Shown: in pieces, positions 6,710 to 17,604 of the stretch
Layout: every line of letters begins with the position of its first letter
How positions within the stretch are numbered: the first letter of the stretch is position 1
Assembly: GCA_002336405.1 (NCBI GenBank)
Contig: DDEJ01000013.1
Span: forward strand, 14,415-45,761
Length of the DNA: 31,347 nt
Reading direction: 5' to 3'
Origin: Rhodobacteraceae bacterium UBA1957
GTDB taxonomy: Bacteria > Pseudomonadota > Alphaproteobacteria > Rhodobacterales > Rhodobacteraceae
Program-made: the position numbers and the translations under genes
The notes under the pieces: model-generated
The model's database searches: none
Told to the model about the DNA's origin: nothing
Seen by the model: only the letters and a program-made list of their open reading frames with translations

Positions 6710-8203
6710 ATGACCAAATTTTCTGAATTGAACCTGAATCCAAAGGTTCTCAAAGCGGTTGAAGAAGCCGGTTATGAGACCCCCACACCGATTCAGGAAG
6801 GCGCGATCCCTCCAGCCCTAGAGGGTCGTGATGTTCTTGGTATCGCTCAAACCGGGACAGGCAAAACCGCAAGCTTTACCCTGCCGATGATTACCATGCT
6901 GGCCCGCGGCCGCGCCCGCGCCCGCATGCCAAGGTCATTGGTATTGTGCCCAACGCGCGAGCTTGCAGCTCAGGTTGCAGAAAACTTTGAAACCTATGCG
7001 AAAAATGTCAAACTGACAAAAGCGCTGTTAATCGGGGGTGTCAGCTTTAAAGAGCAGGACATGCTGATCGACAAGGGCGTTGATGTGTTGATCGCCACGC
7101 CGGGACGGTTGCTAGACCATTTTGAGCGCGGCAAACTATTGCTGACCGGGGTGCAGATCATGGTGGTCGACGAGGCTGACCGCATGCTGGACATGGGATT
7201 TATTCCCGATATTGAGCGCATTTTCAGCCTGACGCCTTTCACCCGGCAAACGCTGTTTTTCAGTGCAACGATGGCCCCTGAAATTGAGCGCATCACCAAT
7301 ACGTTTCTGTCTGCGCCCGCGCGGATCGAAGTGGCCCGTCAAGCCAGCGCATCGGAAACAATCGAACAGGCCGTTGTAAAATTTAAAGCATCACGCCGCG
7401 AGCGAGAAGGCACTGAAAAACGCGCTGTTTTACGGGCCTTGATCGATAGTGAAGGCGATAAATGCACCAATGCGATTATCTTTTGCAACCGCAAAACAGA
7501 CGTCGACATCTGCGCAACATCCTTGAAAAAATACGGCTATGATTCAGCGCCGATCCACGGTGATCTTGAACAATCCCAACGCACTCGCACTTTAGACGGG
7601 TTTCGCGAGGGCAACATTCGATTTTTGGTCGCGTCTGACGTTGCGGCGCGCGGTCTTGACGTTCCATCGGTCAGCCATGTGTTTAACTATGATGTGCCCA
7701 GCCACGCCGAGGATTATATCCACCGCATTGGCCGGACTGGCCGCGCCGGTCGCGCGGGTAAGGCCATGATGATCTGTGTACCACGCGATGAGAAAAACTT
7801 GGATGCCATCCAAAAACTGCTGCAAAAAGATATTCCTCTGATCGATGGCCCGGTACCCACGACCGCAGCCTCTGAACAAGAGACGAGATCCGACGAGAAA
7901 AGACCTTCGCGGTCGCGCAACCGACGGTCTGAACGGCGAGTGGCCCCTGATACAGAGGCCGAAAAATCAGAACCAGATCAAGCAGGCACCTCGGAAAGTG
8001 ATGCAATTGCGCCAAGTGCTGCATCAGTCCCACGGGCACCAGACACCGACCCACAGCAATCCCAGGAGCCCGGCAAAGCCAGAGAGCCAAAGCGCCCCCA
8101 ACGTGAGCGTGGGGCCCGGAATGACGGTCGCAACGACCCTAAAGTCGTAGGTCTGGGCAATCATATGCCCAGCTTTATCGCGCTGAGCTTTAAAGAACGC
8201 TAG
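6710..8203 (+). CDS. rhlE: DEAD-box ATP-dependent RNA helicase, RhlE type
   Basis: An ATP-dependent RNA-unwinding enzyme, probably acting in ribosome assembly or mRNA turnover. The 497 residues show all core motifs: Q motif PTPIQ (25-29), I AQTGTGKT (46-53), Ia PTRELA (81-86), TPGR (130-133), II DEAD (154-157), III SAT (185-187), V region ASDVAARGLDVP (308-319) and VI HRIGRTGRAGR (338-348). Residues about 385-497 form a long charged, low-complexity tail rich in Arg, Glu, Pro and Ser, as in many alphaproteobacterial RhlE-like helicases, which may bind RNA. The ATG at 6710 gives MTKFSELNLNPK, the common N-terminus; an ATG eight codons earlier (6686) has a possible GGGC site. It converges on rnj. 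The subfamily assignment is less certain than the DEAD-box call. Confidence 0.92.
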   Translation: MTKFSELNLNPKVLKAVEEAGYETPTPIQEGAIPPALEGRDVLGIAQTGTGKTASFTLPMITMLARGRARARMPRSLVLCPTRELAAQVAENFETYAKNVKLTKALLIGGVSFKEQDMLIDKGVDVLIATPGRLLDHFERGKLLLTGVQIMVVDEADRMLDMGFIPDIERIFSLTPFTRQTLFFSATMAPEIERITNTFLSAPARIEVARQASASETIEQAVVKFKASRREREGTEKRAVLRALIDSEGDKCTNAIIFCNRKTDVDICATSLKKYGYDSAPIHGDLEQSQRTRTLDGFREGNIRFLVASDVAARGLDVPSVSHVFNYDVPSHAEDYIHRIGRTGRAGRAGKAMMICVPRDEKNLDAIQKLLQKDIPLIDGPVPTTAASEQETRSDEKRPSRSRNRRSERRVAPDTEAEKSEPDQAGTSESDAIAPSAASVPRAPDTDPQQSQEPGKAREPKRPQRERGARNDGRNDPKVVGLGNHMPSFIALSFKER

Positions 8204-8206
8204 CGA

Positions 8207-8234
8207 GACACGGCTGCGCATGTGCACCCGTGTC
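8207..8234. terminator. Hairpin between convergent helicase and rnj genes
   Basis: GACACGG (8207-8213) pairs with CCGTGTC (8228-8234). After one mismatch, TGC (8215-8217) pairs with GCA (8224-8226), leaving a six-base loop. It starts four bases after the helicase stop and ends 29 bases before the rnj 3' end, so it could end both transcripts. There is no clear T-run. Confidence 0.45.
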
Positions 8235-8263
8235 CGCGTTTGCGTAAGCACTGTAATCGGGCT

Positions 8264-9931
8264 TTATTGCAGGCGACTAATGATGACGGTCACTTCGGGC
8301 TTTTTCCCTATTTCCTGCTGACAGCTTTGCCGCGCCGCGCGCCGCAAACCCTCTTCGAGCTTATCATCATTAGCCAGTATTTTCGCACCTGCGCGACCGA
8401 CATACTGGCTCAGATCTTCTTCCAAGATATCCACCAGCGGCGCCTTTGAACGGCCCATTTCAGCAAGACCCATAGTTTCGCACCAAGGATCCCCAAGCGC
8501 TGCGCCATCTTCGTCTATCAACACAGTCACGAACAGATGACCGTTAAGCGACATGCGAATACGTTCGCGCACCACACCGTCCAGCGCGCCAACCTGAACA
8601 GAGCCATCCAGATAGGTGCGCCCGGTTTCGATATATTCGACCACCGTCGGTGCATTTCCCGATAAGTTCAGCATCATTCCATTGACACAGACAATCCCTG
8701 CGATGTTCTTTGCCTTTGCCAGTTTGACATGTTCGCGCAGGTGGCGGTGTTCACCGTGCATCGGGATCAGCATTTGCGGCCGCACGAGGTCATGCATGGT
8801 TTCCAAGTCCGGACGGTTGGCATGGCCTGACACATGATACAAGCCGCTGTCGTCATCAACGACATCCACGCCCTTTTCAGACAACTGGTTCATGATGCCA
8901 ATCACCCCGCGCTCATTACCCGGAATAGTTTTAGAGGAAAATAAGAATGTATCGCCCTCAGCCAGAGTAATACCCTGATATTTGCCCCGCGCCAATTGGG
9001 CACTGGCGGCGCGACGCTCGCCCTGCGAGCCTGTCACCAGCAGCATCAAATTTTCACGTGGAATATTTTTTGCATCTTCAGAATTAACCACCGTGGGAAA
9101 GTCATCCAACACGCCGCTTTCAACGGCGGCCTCAACCATGCGGCGCATGGCCCGACCCAGTAAACAGATCGAACGCCCGGCCTTTTCGCCCGCCAATGCC
9201 AGTGTTTTCACTCTGGCAACATTGCTGGCAAAAGTGGTCGCAACAACCATGCCTTTGGCCTCGCTCACCAGCTTTTCAATCTCTGGCCCAACCGTGACCT
9301 CAGAGCGCCCGGCATGGCGCGAAAATACGTTGGTACTGTCGCAGATCAAAGCTTTAACACCCGGTGCTGAGACCTCTTTCCAAAGCACAGGATCAAAAGC
9401 TTCCCCGACGATTGGCGTCTCATCCAGTTTGAAATCTCCAGTGTGGATTAATCTGCCTTCTGGGCAATCCAGCACCAGACCACTGCTTTCTGGTATCGAG
9501 TGCGAAATCGGCAAGAAACCGACAGAAAACGGACCAGCCTCGGTTTTGGCAGGCCAGGCAGACACAGTTTGCACCACGCGGCCGGGATGGCCCATTTCCT
9601 CCATCTTGCGTCGGGCAATGTTGGCGGTAAAGGCCCGTGCATAGACCGGCGCACCGAGATCTTGCCAGAAATGCGCCACTGCGCCGACGTGATCTTCGTG
9701 CGCATGGGTGATGAAAATCGCTTCAAGCTGATTTTTACGGTCTTTCAGCCAGCTTATATCGGGCAAGATCAGATCGACGCCGGGGCTGCTGTCCATATCC
9801 GGAAAGGTCACCCCCAAATCGACCAAAATCAGCCGTTCTTTACCGGGTTTCCCATAGCCATAGACATAGGCATTCATGCCAATTTCACCGGCGCCGCCAA
9901 GGGGCAGATAGATCAGTCGTTCACTGCTCAT
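8264..9931 (-). CDS. rnj: Ribonuclease J
   Basis: A metallo-beta-lactamase/beta-CASP ribonuclease with 5'-3' exonuclease and endonuclease activity in RNA maturation and decay; cytosolic. In alphaproteobacteria RNase J usually acts in rRNA 5' maturation alongside RNase E. The 555 residues include the zinc-binding HAHEDH (76-81), later metal and beta-CASP motifs such as HTGDFKLDE, VTGSQGE and IPMHGEHRHLREH, and the family's C-terminal domain. It is the last gene of the long nuo transcription unit, three bases after coaX, so its expression may depend on upstream transcription. Recognition is secure; a processing role specific to this organism is inferred. Confidence 0.95.
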   Translation of the reverse strand: MSSERLIYLPLGGAGEIGMNAYVYGYGKPGKERLILVDLGVTFPDMDSSPGVDLILPDISWLKDRKNQLEAIFITHAHEDHVGAVAHFWQDLGAPVYARAFTANIARRKMEEMGHPGRVVQTVSAWPAKTEAGPFSVGFLPISHSIPESSGLVLDCPEGRLIHTGDFKLDETPIVGEAFDPVLWKEVSAPGVKALICDSTNVFSRHAGRSEVTVGPEIEKLVSEAKGMVVATTFASNVARVKTLALAGEKAGRSICLLGRAMRRMVEAAVESGVLDDFPTVVNSEDAKNIPRENLMLLVTGSQGERRAASAQLARGKYQGITLAEGDTFLFSSKTIPGNERGVIGIMNQLSEKGVDVVDDDSGLYHVSGHANRPDLETMHDLVRPQMLIPMHGEHRHLREHVKLAKAKNIAGIVCVNGMMLNLSGNAPTVVEYIETGRTYLDGSVQVGALDGVVRERIRMSLNGHLFVTVLIDEDGAALGDPWCETMGLAEMGRSKAPLVDILEEDLSQYVGRAGAKILANDDKLEEGLRRAARQSCQQEIGKKPEVTVIISRLQ

Positions 9932-9934
9932 TCT

Positions 9935-10708
9935 TCAGGTTTTTCCTATATTATATTTATGAATCACGGTCAGCCCGTGCATGGTTAAAGTTTCTTCGAT
10001 TGCGTCAAAGAGCGCGTCTGTCTGTTGAAATAACGGTGCGAGGCCACCGGTGGCTATGACCTGCATGGGTCGCGCCCGCTCAGCCTTGATGCGGTCGCAA
10101 ATCTCGCGCACAAGCCCGACATAGCCCCAAAAAACGCCCGATTGCATACAAGCCACCGTGTTGGTGCCAACCACCCGCTGCGGTTTGGCAATATCGACAT
10201 GCGGCAGCGCGGCCGCCGCCTCGTGCAGCGCTTGCAGCGACAGGTTCACTCCCGGTGCAATCGCGCCGCCAACATAGGCACCATCGGCATCAACCACGTC
10301 AAAAGTTGTCGCCGTGCCAAAATCCACAAGAATCAGATCGCCACCAAACAGGTCATACCCCGCGACCGTGTTTACCAAACGGTCAGGCCCCACGCCAGTG
10401 CCCTCATCCACCCGCACATCGACCGGAAGCGCGCAATCAGGTTTACCCACGACAAAAGGGCGGGTGTTGAAATATCGATCCGCCAGAATACGCAGGTTAA
10501 ACACCACCCGGGGCACCGTCGACGAGATAATCACATCGGTGATATCCGCCTCAATCTTTCTGAGGGTCATCAACGATGATAGCCAGACGTAATACTGATC
10601 AGCTGTGCGTTGCTGATCGGTCGCAATGCGCCACGTGCCGATAAACTCTGATCCTGTCCAGATCGAAAAAACCGTATTGGTGTTGCCGCAATCTATTGCG
10701 AGTAACAT
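9935..10708 (-). CDS. coaX: Type III pantothenate kinase
   Basis: Phosphorylates pantothenate in the first step of coenzyme A synthesis; cytosolic. The 257 residues carry the ASKHA-fold signatures of CoaX: the phosphate loop AIDCGNTNT (4-12), TGVGPDRLVNTVAGY, which binds pantothenate, and VDFGTATTFDVVD with GAIAPG following. This enzyme type is not feedback-inhibited by CoA in characterised members. The ATG at 10708 has a GGAGG site six bases upstream. It follows birA by 12 bases and precedes rnj by 3. The nuoN-birA-coaX-rnj run is typical of Rhodobacteraceae. Confidence 0.95.
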   Translation of the reverse strand: MLLAIDCGNTNTVFSIWTGSEFIGTWRIATDQQRTADQYYVWLSSLMTLRKIEADITDVIISSTVPRVVFNLRILADRYFNTRPFVVGKPDCALPVDVRVDEGTGVGPDRLVNTVAGYDLFGGDLILVDFGTATTFDVVDADGAYVGGAIAPGVNLSLQALHEAAAALPHVDIAKPQRVVGTNTVACMQSGVFWGYVGLVREICDRIKAERARPMQVIATGGLAPLFQQTDALFDAIEETLTMHGLTVIHKYNIGKT

Positions 10709-10720
10709 ATGCAGCCTCCA

Positions 10721-11473
10721 TCAAAAGAAAACATCCGCCGCAGCGATTGCCTGCCGACCTTGTGCAGTGGTTAGGATCAAATGCCCTGTCTCGTCGATGG
10801 TGTCAAATCGGCCCGTAATCTCGTTGGATCCGATACGCGCCGTAATTATCTCACCCAAGCGCGCGGCACGGGCCAGCCAAGCCTGGCGGATCGATGAGAA
10901 CCCATAGGCGCAAAACTGCGTTTCATGGTGGGCGTAGGCAATGGCCAGCTCTGCCAAAAACTCTTCCGCCTCAAGTGCAGTGCCAGTTTCGCTCAGCACG
11001 CAAACTGGCGGTGTTGCACGCGTCTCAAGCCGGCTTGACTGCGGGATATGTACTAGGTTCACCCCAAAACCGATGGTCAGCGCAAACCCACCACCCGAAA
11101 GCGCTGTGGTCTCGAGCAAAATACCCGCCACTTTACCGCCATTTAACAACACATCATTCGGCCATTTAAGCGCAAGAGCGTCCGAACGCCCTGTTGTGGC
11201 AACAAACGCATCATAAAGCGCCAGTGCAGCAACAAAGGAACGCAGCGCAATCTGTTCGGGCGATTGTTTTGGAAATAACACCAAAGAGGCCGCAAAATTT
11301 CCAACCGGATCAGACCATGCCCGCCCGCGCCGCCCCCGACCATTTGTTTGGCGCCGGGCCAAAATCCATTCAGGACCAGCCAATTGCCCCACAAGACGCG
11401 CCGCCTCGGTATTGGTGCTATCCACTTCGTCTAGAACACGCAGGCCATAGCCGTCAGGTACTTTAATTGACAA
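10721..11473 (-). CDS. birA: Biotin--[acetyl-CoA-carboxylase] ligase
   Basis: Attaches biotin to acetyl-CoA carboxylase and similar carboxylases through biotinyl-AMP. Motifs are [10 protein letters not shown] near the N-terminus, the ATP/biotinyl loop [30 protein letters not shown], and a small C-terminal SH3-like domain ([21 protein letters not shown]). There is no N-terminal helix-turn-helix, so this is a ligase without the repressor function of E. coli BirA. I chose a TTG start at 11473, which gives 250 residues beginning at the conserved region and overlaps nuoN by 11 bases. Earlier in-frame starts (11503, 11530) would add 10-19 residues lying wholly within nuoN. The start is the main uncertainty. 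Confidence 0.88.
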   Translation of the reverse strand: MSIKVPDGYGLRVLDEVDSTNTEAARLVGQLAGPEWILARRQTNGRGRRGRAWSDPVGNFAASLVLFPKQSPEQIALRSFVAALALYDAFVATTGRSDALALKWPNDVLLNGGKVAGILLETTALSGGGFALTIGFGVNLVHIPQSSRLETRATPPVCVLSETGTALEAEEFLAELAIAYAHHETQFCAYGFSSIRQAWLARAARLGEIITARIGSNEITGRFDTIDETGHLILTTAQGRQAIAAADVFF

Positions 11474-12905
11474 GGGCTGCCGCCGCACTGGCCGCGGACC
11501 CATTGATGCCGAACAGGTTAACAATCCCAAACACCATGATTGCCGCAGCCGCCATCAGCACCCCCCAAAGCACCGGCGAGCCGCCGCCGTTGAGCGCCTC
11601 ATCGACTTCCTCCCCGAAATACATTAGATAGACGATGCGCAGATAATAATACGCGCCAATGGCGCTGGCGATTGCACTGGCAAACACCAGCCAAATCATC
11701 CCGGCATCAATCGCGGCACTCCACACACCAAACTTGGCAAAAAACCCAAGAAACGGCGGTACGCCTGCCAGGCTGAACAACAAAACCAACATTGCAATCG
11801 CTTTGGTCGGCGCACGGTTGGCATACAGGTTCAGGGAGGCGATCTTGGTCACCGGCCGACCATCTTTTTCCATCGACAAGATGAAGGCAAAGGTGCCAAG
11901 GTTCATCGTGACATAGACCGCCATATAGACCAGCATGGCCTGTACCCCCTGCGCGGTGCCCGCCGCAAGTCCGATCAGCGCGTATCCCATATGTGCAATC
12001 GAAGAATAGGCCATCAGGCGTTTGATATCGCTCTGACCGATGGCGGCGACCGCACCGAGAAACATCGACAACACCGACAGCAGGGCAAGGATCTGCTGCC
12101 AGTCACCAATCACCCCACCAAACGCATCATACAGAACCCGGGCAAACAGCCCCATCGCCGCCATTTTTGGGGCGGTGGCAAAAAACGCAGTAATCGGCGT
12201 CGGCGCCCCCTCGTACACGTCCGGCGTCCACATATGAAATGGCACCACCGACACTTTGAACGCCAACCCGGCGATCACGAATACCAGACCGAAAAGGAGG
12301 CCCATCGACGCCTGTCCTCCGCTGGTGCTTTCGATAATACCATTGAACCCCGTGGTGCCCGCATAGCCATAAGTCAAGGACGCCCCATACAGCAGCAAAC
12401 CTGATGACAGCGCTCCCAGAACGAAATACTTCAATCCCGCCTCAGTCGATTTCACGCTGTCGCGACGCAATGCAGCGACCACGTAAAGCGCCAGAGACTG
12501 TAACTCAAGGCCCATATAAAGCGCCATTAAATCGCCTGCTGAGACCATAACCATCATACCCACCACTGAAAATGCGATCAGCAATGGGTATTCAAATCGC
12601 AATAGGCCCGTGCGCAGCATATAATCGCGCCCCATCACTAAGACGGCAGCGGCAGACAGCAAGATAACCACTTTGCAGAACCGCGCATAAGCATCATCTT
12701 GGAACATCCCGCCAAAGGCGCTTTGGCTCTCGCCACCGGAATTGCCAATCCACAGCGCCATGACCACGAACAGTGCCGAGGTTAACAGCACCAACCGGGA
12801 GGCCAGCGCGTCCTTGCCCGAGTAGACAGACACAACAAGGGCCAGCATAGCGCAAACCGAAATGATGATCTCCGGCAGAATAATGATCAGATCAGTCTGG
12901 ATCAT
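11463..12905 (-). CDS. nuoN: NADH-quinone oxidoreductase subunit N
   Basis: An antiporter-like proton-pumping subunit of the complex I membrane arm. The 480-residue protein is almost entirely hydrophobic with about 14 predicted helices. It contains the Mrp-antiporter core, including [17 protein letters not shown] (conserved Glu), [17 protein letters not shown] and [22 protein letters not shown], plus a lysine-bearing discontinuous helix region ([18 protein letters not shown]). The start ATG has AGGAG six bases upstream. It lies 12 bases after nuoM, and birA begins inside its 3' end. Confidence 0.97.
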   Translation of the reverse strand: MIQTDLIIILPEIIISVCAMLALVVSVYSGKDALASRLVLLTSALFVVMALWIGNSGGESQSAFGGMFQDDAYARFCKVVILLSAAAVLVMGRDYMLRTGLLRFEYPLLIAFSVVGMMVMVSAGDLMALYMGLELQSLALYVVAALRRDSVKSTEAGLKYFVLGALSSGLLLYGASLTYGYAGTTGFNGIIESTSGGQASMGLLFGLVFVIAGLAFKVSVVPFHMWTPDVYEGAPTPITAFFATAPKMAAMGLFARVLYDAFGGVIGDWQQILALLSVLSMFLGAVAAIGQSDIKRLMAYSSIAHMGYALIGLAAGTAQGVQAMLVYMAVYVTMNLGTFAFILSMEKDGRPVTKIASLNLYANRAPTKAIAMLVLLFSLAGVPPFLGFFAKFGVWSAAIDAGMIWLVFASAIASAIGAYYYLRIVYLMYFGEEVDEALNGGGSPVLWGVLMAAAAIMVFGIVNLFGINGSAASAAAALVN

Positions 12906-12917
12906 GTGATGCTCCTG

Positions 12918-14480
12918 TCACTGCGAGGCGGCCAGCGTACCGGACCCATGGGCCGCGGCAATCGCCGTTTCATATTGTGTAACCAGCGCCTCTACCGAGG
13001 GGCCGATAAGATCAAGCACCAGCGCCGGATAGACGCCCAGCAAGAGTGTCATGACCACTAGGGGGGCAAAAATGGCCTTTTCACGCCGGTCCATATCCGT
13101 GATCATTTTAAGGCTCTCCTTGATCAACTGACCCATCATCACGCGCCTGTACAGCCAAAGCGCATAAGAGGCCGATAGGATCACGCCAAAAGTGGCCACC
13201 ACCGCCACCCAAGTATTGACCTGAAAAATGCCCACCAAGGTCAGAAACTCTCCGACAAAGCCCGAGGTGCCGGGCAATCCGACATTGGCCATGGTGAACA
13301 GCATAAAGATAAGCGCATAGGCGGGCATCCGGTTCACCAGCCCGCCATAATCGGCAATCTTGCGGCTGTGGATACGGTCATAGACGACCCCGACGCAGAG
13401 AAATAACGCGCCCGAGATAAAGCCGTGGCTGATCATCTGAAAGATCGCGCCGTCGATGCCCTGTTGATTGGCGGCAAAAATACCCATGGTGACATAGCCC
13501 ATATGTGCCACCGATGAATAGGCGATCAGCTTTTTCATATCTTCTTGGACCAAGGCCACAAGCGAAGTATACACAATTGCAATTGCTGACAACCACAGCA
13601 CAAAGTCGGTCATTACGGATGCACCGATGGGAAACATCGGCAGACTAAAGCGTAAAAATCCGTAACCACCCATTTTCAACAAAATCGCAGCCAATACGAC
13701 CGAGCCGGCAGTCGGGGCCTGCACATGCGCATCTGGCAACCAAGTATGTACCGGCCACATTGGCATCTTAACGGCAAAACTGGCAAAAAACGCCACGAAC
13801 ATTAATGTCTGCATCCCGCCAACCACCGGAATTCCAAGCACGTGAAGAGTGTCGAAGGCAAAGCCATGCGAAATCAATGCAATCCCGTCTGAACACGCCC
13901 CGATACAGGTTGTTCCCGCCTCGGCATACATCGCCACCATCGCGACCAGCATCAGAACCGAACCAAGAAACGTATACAAAAAGAACTTGAACGAAGCATA
14001 GATTCTGTTGGCGCCACCCCAGATGCCAATGATCAAAAACATCGGGATCAGGCCAGCCTCAAAGAACAGATAGAACAACACCAGATCCAGCGCCATAAAG
14101 ACACCCAGCATCAGCGTCTCGAGGATCAGAAACGCAATCATATATTCCTTGACCCTATTGGTGACGTTCCAACTGGCGGCAATCACCAAGGGCATCATAA
14201 ATGTCGTCAGCATCACGAATAAAACGCTGATCCCGTCCACGCCCATGCGGTATTTCAACCCCATAAGCCAATTGCTTTCTTCCACCATCTGAAAGCCGGT
14301 CTCGGCTGGATCAAACTGTACCAAGATGATCAACGACACCAAAAATGTGGCGCTGGTTGCAATCATCGCGGTCCATTTGGCATTGCTTTGCGCCGCTGCA
14401 TCCTCGCCACGTAAAAACATCAACAGGATTAGCGCAGCCATTGCCGGCAACAGGGTCACGATTGACAGCAGGTTTTCCAC
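12918..14480 (-). CDS. nuoM: NADH-quinone oxidoreductase subunit M
   Basis: The middle antiporter-like subunit of the complex I membrane arm. Visible landmarks are [30 protein letters not shown] (the pump Glu), [26 protein letters not shown] and [20 protein letters not shown] (conserved Lys). About 14 membrane helices are predicted. The GTG at 14480 starts [12 protein letters not shown], where relatives begin, with a GGCGGGGG stretch upstream. It lies one base after the nuoL stop. A GTG at 14498 would add six residues and overlap nuoL. With the chosen start the protein has 520 residues. Confidence 0.96.
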   Translation of the reverse strand: MENLLSIVTLLPAMAALILLMFLRGEDAAAQSNAKWTAMIATSATFLVSLIILVQFDPAETGFQMVEESNWLMGLKYRMGVDGISVLFVMLTTFMMPLVIAASWNVTNRVKEYMIAFLILETLMLGVFMALDLVLFYLFFEAGLIPMFLIIGIWGGANRIYASFKFFLYTFLGSVLMLVAMVAMYAEAGTTCIGACSDGIALISHGFAFDTLHVLGIPVVGGMQTLMFVAFFASFAVKMPMWPVHTWLPDAHVQAPTAGSVVLAAILLKMGGYGFLRFSLPMFPIGASVMTDFVLWLSAIAIVYTSLVALVQEDMKKLIAYSSVAHMGYVTMGIFAANQQGIDGAIFQMISHGFISGALFLCVGVVYDRIHSRKIADYGGLVNRMPAYALIFMLFTMANVGLPGTSGFVGEFLTLVGIFQVNTWVAVVATFGVILSASYALWLYRRVMMGQLIKESLKMITDMDRREKAIFAPLVVMTLLLGVYPALVLDLIGPSVEALVTQYETAIAAAHGSGTLAASQ

Positions 14481-14481
14481 T

Positions 14482-16599
14482 TTAAAAGCCCCCGCCACTT
14501 AGGGTCATCCAAGTTATCAACCCAACAATGCCTAGCACCATTGCAAGCGCATAGGTGAAGATATAGCCCGATTGGGCCATCCCCAGCACCCGCGTGAAAA
14601 ACGGAATAAGTCCCATAGCCACCCCGTTCAATGTGCCATCGATGACATCTCCATCCCCGCGTTTCCACAGGAACCGACCCAGTTTTTTCGCCGGCGAGAT
14701 CAAAATGATCTCAAAGATTTCATCAAAATACCACTTGTTGAGCAGGAATAAATATAATGGCCGCTGATGTTTGACTAGATATTTCGGCATCTGTGGATCC
14801 CACAGATAAAACCAGCACGCGGTGACAAAGCCTAAAAGCATCGCGATAAACGGGCTAAGTTTGACCCAAGTGGGCGCGTGATGCGCCCTATCCATGACAT
14901 GATTGTCCACCGCCTTAAACAACGCGCCTTGTGGTGCGGGCCCAAACGCAAGAGCCGCCGACGTCTGGGCAGAATCGGTAGTGGCATCATCACTGCTGTT
15001 ATCTTTACTTTCATCTTTACTGTGGCTGTTTTGTTCACCAAAACCGGCACCAGCCGCCTCAACATGAGGCTCGGCCATCCCGAAAAATCGGTTGACCTGA
15101 GCGTGATCTCCAAAAAAGCTGCCGTACCAGACCATGCCGCTGAACACCGCGCCAACCGCCAATACCCCAAGCGGAAATAACATCACGCCCGGACTTTCAT
15201 GGGCGTGAGCGTGGGTGTCTTGATTGCCGCGCGCCGTGCCATAAAATGTCATGAACATCAAACGCCAACTATAAAAAGAGGTAAACAGAGCCGCGACCAC
15301 CAACAGCCAAAAGCCATAGCCGCCCTGCGTGCCGGCCCAAGCGCTTTCAATCACCGCGTCTTTCGACAAAAATCCGGCAAACCCAATATGCGTCAAGGGA
15401 ATACCGACCCCGGTAATTGCCAATGTACCGATCATCATCGCCCAGAACGTATAAGGAATTTTTTTGCGCAAACCGCCGTAATTGCGCATATCCTGCTCAT
15501 GGTGCATCGCATGAATCACACTGCCCGCGCCCAGAAACAGCATCGCTTTGAAAAACGCATGGGTTAGCAGATGGAACATCGCCACCGAATAGACCCCAAC
15601 ACCTGCGGCGACAAACATATAGCCCAGCTGCGAGCAGGTCGAATAAGCAATCACCCGCTTAATATCGGTCTGCACCAGCCCCACACTGGCCGCAAACAGC
15701 GCCGTCGAAGCGCCTATGAACGTTATAAGGGTTTTGGCCTCTGGGGCATATTCAATCAGCGGCGACATTCGACAGACCAGAAACACACCCGCGGTCACCA
15801 TGGTGGCTGCGTGGATCAGCGCCGAAACCGGGGTTGGGCCCTCCATCGCGTCAGGCAGCCATGTGTGTAAAAACAATTGCGCCGATTTACCCATGGCACC
15901 AATGAACAGCAAAATCGCAATCAGGTTGGCGGCATTCCAATCCGACCACAAAAAATGCAGTTGCATATTCGCCAGCGCTGGCGCAGCTCCAAACACATCG
16001 TCAAAGCGGATACTGTCCACCGTCATATACAATGCGAAAATACCCAGCGCAAAGCCCACGTCACCAACACGATTGACCACAAACGCCTTAATCGCCGCAG
16101 CGTTCGCAGTCGGTTTGCGATAGTAAAAGCCGATCAAAAGGTAAGAGGCGACGCCAACACCTTCCCAACCAAAAAACATCTGAATCAGGTTATCCGAAGT
16201 CACCAGCATCAACATCGTAAAGGTGAAAAACGACAGATAGGCGAAAAAGCGTGGTTTATAACTTTCGCCCGCCTCCCAAGCCGGATCATCCGCCATATAC
16301 CCAAAGCTGTAAAGATGCACCAAAGCTGACACTGTGGTCACAACAATCAGCATAATCGCCGTTAACCGGTCCAGCCGGATTGACCAATCGGTCGCCAAGG
16401 TGCCGCTTTCGATCCAGCGCATTAATTGTATCTGCTCGGTGACGCCATCGTGCGATATAAAGACGATCCAACTTAGCAAACAGGCGAAGAACAAAAACCC
16501 CGTACTCACCCAAAGCGCGGCCTGTTCACCGATAATCCGCCAGCCAAAACCTGCAATCAGCGCCCCCATGAGAGGGGAGAAAAGGATCAGGGTTTCCAT
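14482..16599 (-). CDS. nuoL: NADH-quinone oxidoreductase subunit L
   Basis: The distal antiporter-like subunit, including the long lateral helix that runs along the membrane arm of complex I. At 705 residues it exceeds the E. coli protein (613). Core motifs are [19 protein letters not shown] (pump Glu), [32 protein letters not shown] and [20 protein letters not shown]. Part of the extra length is a hydrophilic, low-complexity insert near residues 510-560, rich in Ser, Asp, Lys and Glu ([18 protein letters not shown]), in a loop before the C-terminal helices. It starts six bases after nuoK. Confidence 0.97.
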   Translation of the reverse strand: METLILFSPLMGALIAGFGWRIIGEQAALWVSTGFLFFACLLSWIVFISHDGVTEQIQLMRWIESGTLATDWSIRLDRLTAIMLIVVTTVSALVHLYSFGYMADDPAWEAGESYKPRFFAYLSFFTFTMLMLVTSDNLIQMFFGWEGVGVASYLLIGFYYRKPTANAAAIKAFVVNRVGDVGFALGIFALYMTVDSIRFDDVFGAAPALANMQLHFLWSDWNAANLIAILLFIGAMGKSAQLFLHTWLPDAMEGPTPVSALIHAATMVTAGVFLVCRMSPLIEYAPEAKTLITFIGASTALFAASVGLVQTDIKRVIAYSTCSQLGYMFVAAGVGVYSVAMFHLLTHAFFKAMLFLGAGSVIHAMHHEQDMRNYGGLRKKIPYTFWAMMIGTLAITGVGIPLTHIGFAGFLSKDAVIESAWAGTQGGYGFWLLVVAALFTSFYSWRLMFMTFYGTARGNQDTHAHAHESPGVMLFPLGVLAVGAVFSGMVWYGSFFGDHAQVNRFFGMAEPHVEAAGAGFGEQNSHSKDESKDNSSDDATTDSAQTSAALAFGPAPQGALFKAVDNHVMDRAHHAPTWVKLSPFIAMLLGFVTACWFYLWDPQMPKYLVKHQRPLYLFLLNKWYFDEIFEIILISPAKKLGRFLWKRGDGDVIDGTLNGVAMGLIPFFTRVLGMAQSGYIFTYALAMVLGIVGLITWMTLSGGGF

Positions 16600-16605
16600 G
16601 ATAAG

Positions 16606-16911
16606 TTACCCTTTCATCACGTTGACATCTTCAACATCGATCGTGCCACGATTGCGAAAGAAGCACACTAAGATGGCCAGACCAATCGCCGCTTCTGCGG
16701 CGGCAACCGTCAATACGAACAAGGTAAAGACCTGCCCGACCAGATCGCCCAAAAAGCTTGAGAAGGCGACGAGATTGATATTGACCGCAAGCAGCATCAA
16801 CTCGATCGACATCAATAAGATAATGACGTTTTTCCGGTTCAGGAACAGCCCGAAAACCCCGATGATAAACAACGTCGCAGCAACCGCCAAGTAATGTTCT
16901 AAACCAATCAT
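16606..16911 (-). CDS. nuoK: NADH-quinone oxidoreductase subunit K
   Basis: A small membrane-arm subunit with three helices and part of the proton path. The 101-residue length is standard. [24 protein letters not shown] is diagnostic and contains Glu37; the second conserved acidic residue, Glu73, lies in [13 protein letters not shown]. The ATG at 16911 has a GAGGA site five bases upstream. The 84-base gap to nuoJ is one of the two longest inside the nuo genes and can form a weak hairpin (16951-16994). Confidence 0.97.
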   Translation of the reverse strand: MIGLEHYLAVAATLFIIGVFGLFLNRKNVIILLMSIELMLLAVNINLVAFSSFLGDLVGQVFTLFVLTVAAAEAAIGLAILVCFFRNRGTIDVEDVNVMKG

Positions 16912-16950
16912 ACTCTTCCTCGGTTTCCCTTGCCTCAGTGCCGGTCTATT

Positions 16951-16994
16951 GCGGCGATTATGCCCCGATCAGGCTTTGATGATACAATTGCCGC
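16951..16994 (-). repeat. Intercistronic inverted repeat between nuoJ and nuoK
   Basis: GCGGC (16951-16955) pairs with GCCGC (16990-16994), and after one mismatch ATT (16957-16959) pairs with AAT (16986-16988), in the 84-base gap. There is no T-run, so it is more likely an mRNA stability or processing structure than a terminator. It could also be chance. Confidence 0.25.
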
Positions 16995-16995
16995 T

Positions 16996-17604
16996 TTACA
17001 GCCCCTCGCCGGGTTTTACATCTTTCAATTCCATTGCCACCGCCGGATCCCGCCACATTTGGGCATGCACATCTTGGCGCTTTACATCGACGCGGTGCCG
17101 CAATGTCAGCACAATTGCGCCGATCATCGCCACCAAAAGAATCAACCCGGCCAGTTGAAACAACAAGAAATACTGGTCATAAATCAACAACCCCAGTGCC
17201 GCAGTATTATGCGTTGCCGCAGGCGGCACCGCCGCACGCGCAGACAATGCCTGATCGCTGAATACCCAAACCCCGATAGCCACTGAGAATTGCATCAACA
17301 AAACCACACCAATCAAAAGCGCCAAGGGCAGATATTTTGCCATCTCTGCCCTGAGTTCGGAAAAATCCACGTCAAGCATCATCACCACGAATAAAAACAA
17401 CACCGCGACCGCCCCCACATAGACGATGATCAGCAACATGGCGACGAATTCGGCACCCAATAACACAAACAACCCCGCCGAACTGAGAAACGACAGGATC
17501 AACCAAAGCACCGAATGCACAGGATTGCGGCTGATCACGGTAAACAAGCCCCCCGCCAAGGCACTTACGGCAAACAGATAAAATGCAAAAACCGTCACAC
17601 TCAT
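16996..17604 (-). CDS. nuoJ: NADH-quinone oxidoreductase subunit J
   Basis: A membrane-arm subunit that links the quinone-site module to the antiporter-like subunits. The 202-residue protein has five predicted helices in its first 165 residues. It shows the ND6-type motif [30 protein letters not shown], including the pi-bulge helix, and a polar C-terminal tail with the repeated Val/Asp pattern of the family. Its ATG overlaps the stop of the preceding CMD-like gene by four bases (ATGA). Confidence 0.96.
   Translation of the reverse strand: MSVTVFAFYLFAVSALAGGLFTVISRNPVHSVLWLILSFLSSAGLFVLLGAEFVAMLLIIVYVGAVAVLFLFVVMMLDVDFSELRAEMAKYLPLALLIGVVLLMQFSVAIGVWVFSDQALSARAAVPPAATHNTAALGLLIYDQYFLLFQLAGLILLVAMIGAIVLTLRHRVDVKRQDVHAQMWRDPAVAMELKDVKPGEGL

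Noticed and set aside
14878..16123. Several plus-strand frames opposite nuoL
   Set aside because: Antisense shadows of a well-identified membrane protein gene, with His/Arg/Gln-rich composition typical of reversed hydrophobic codons.
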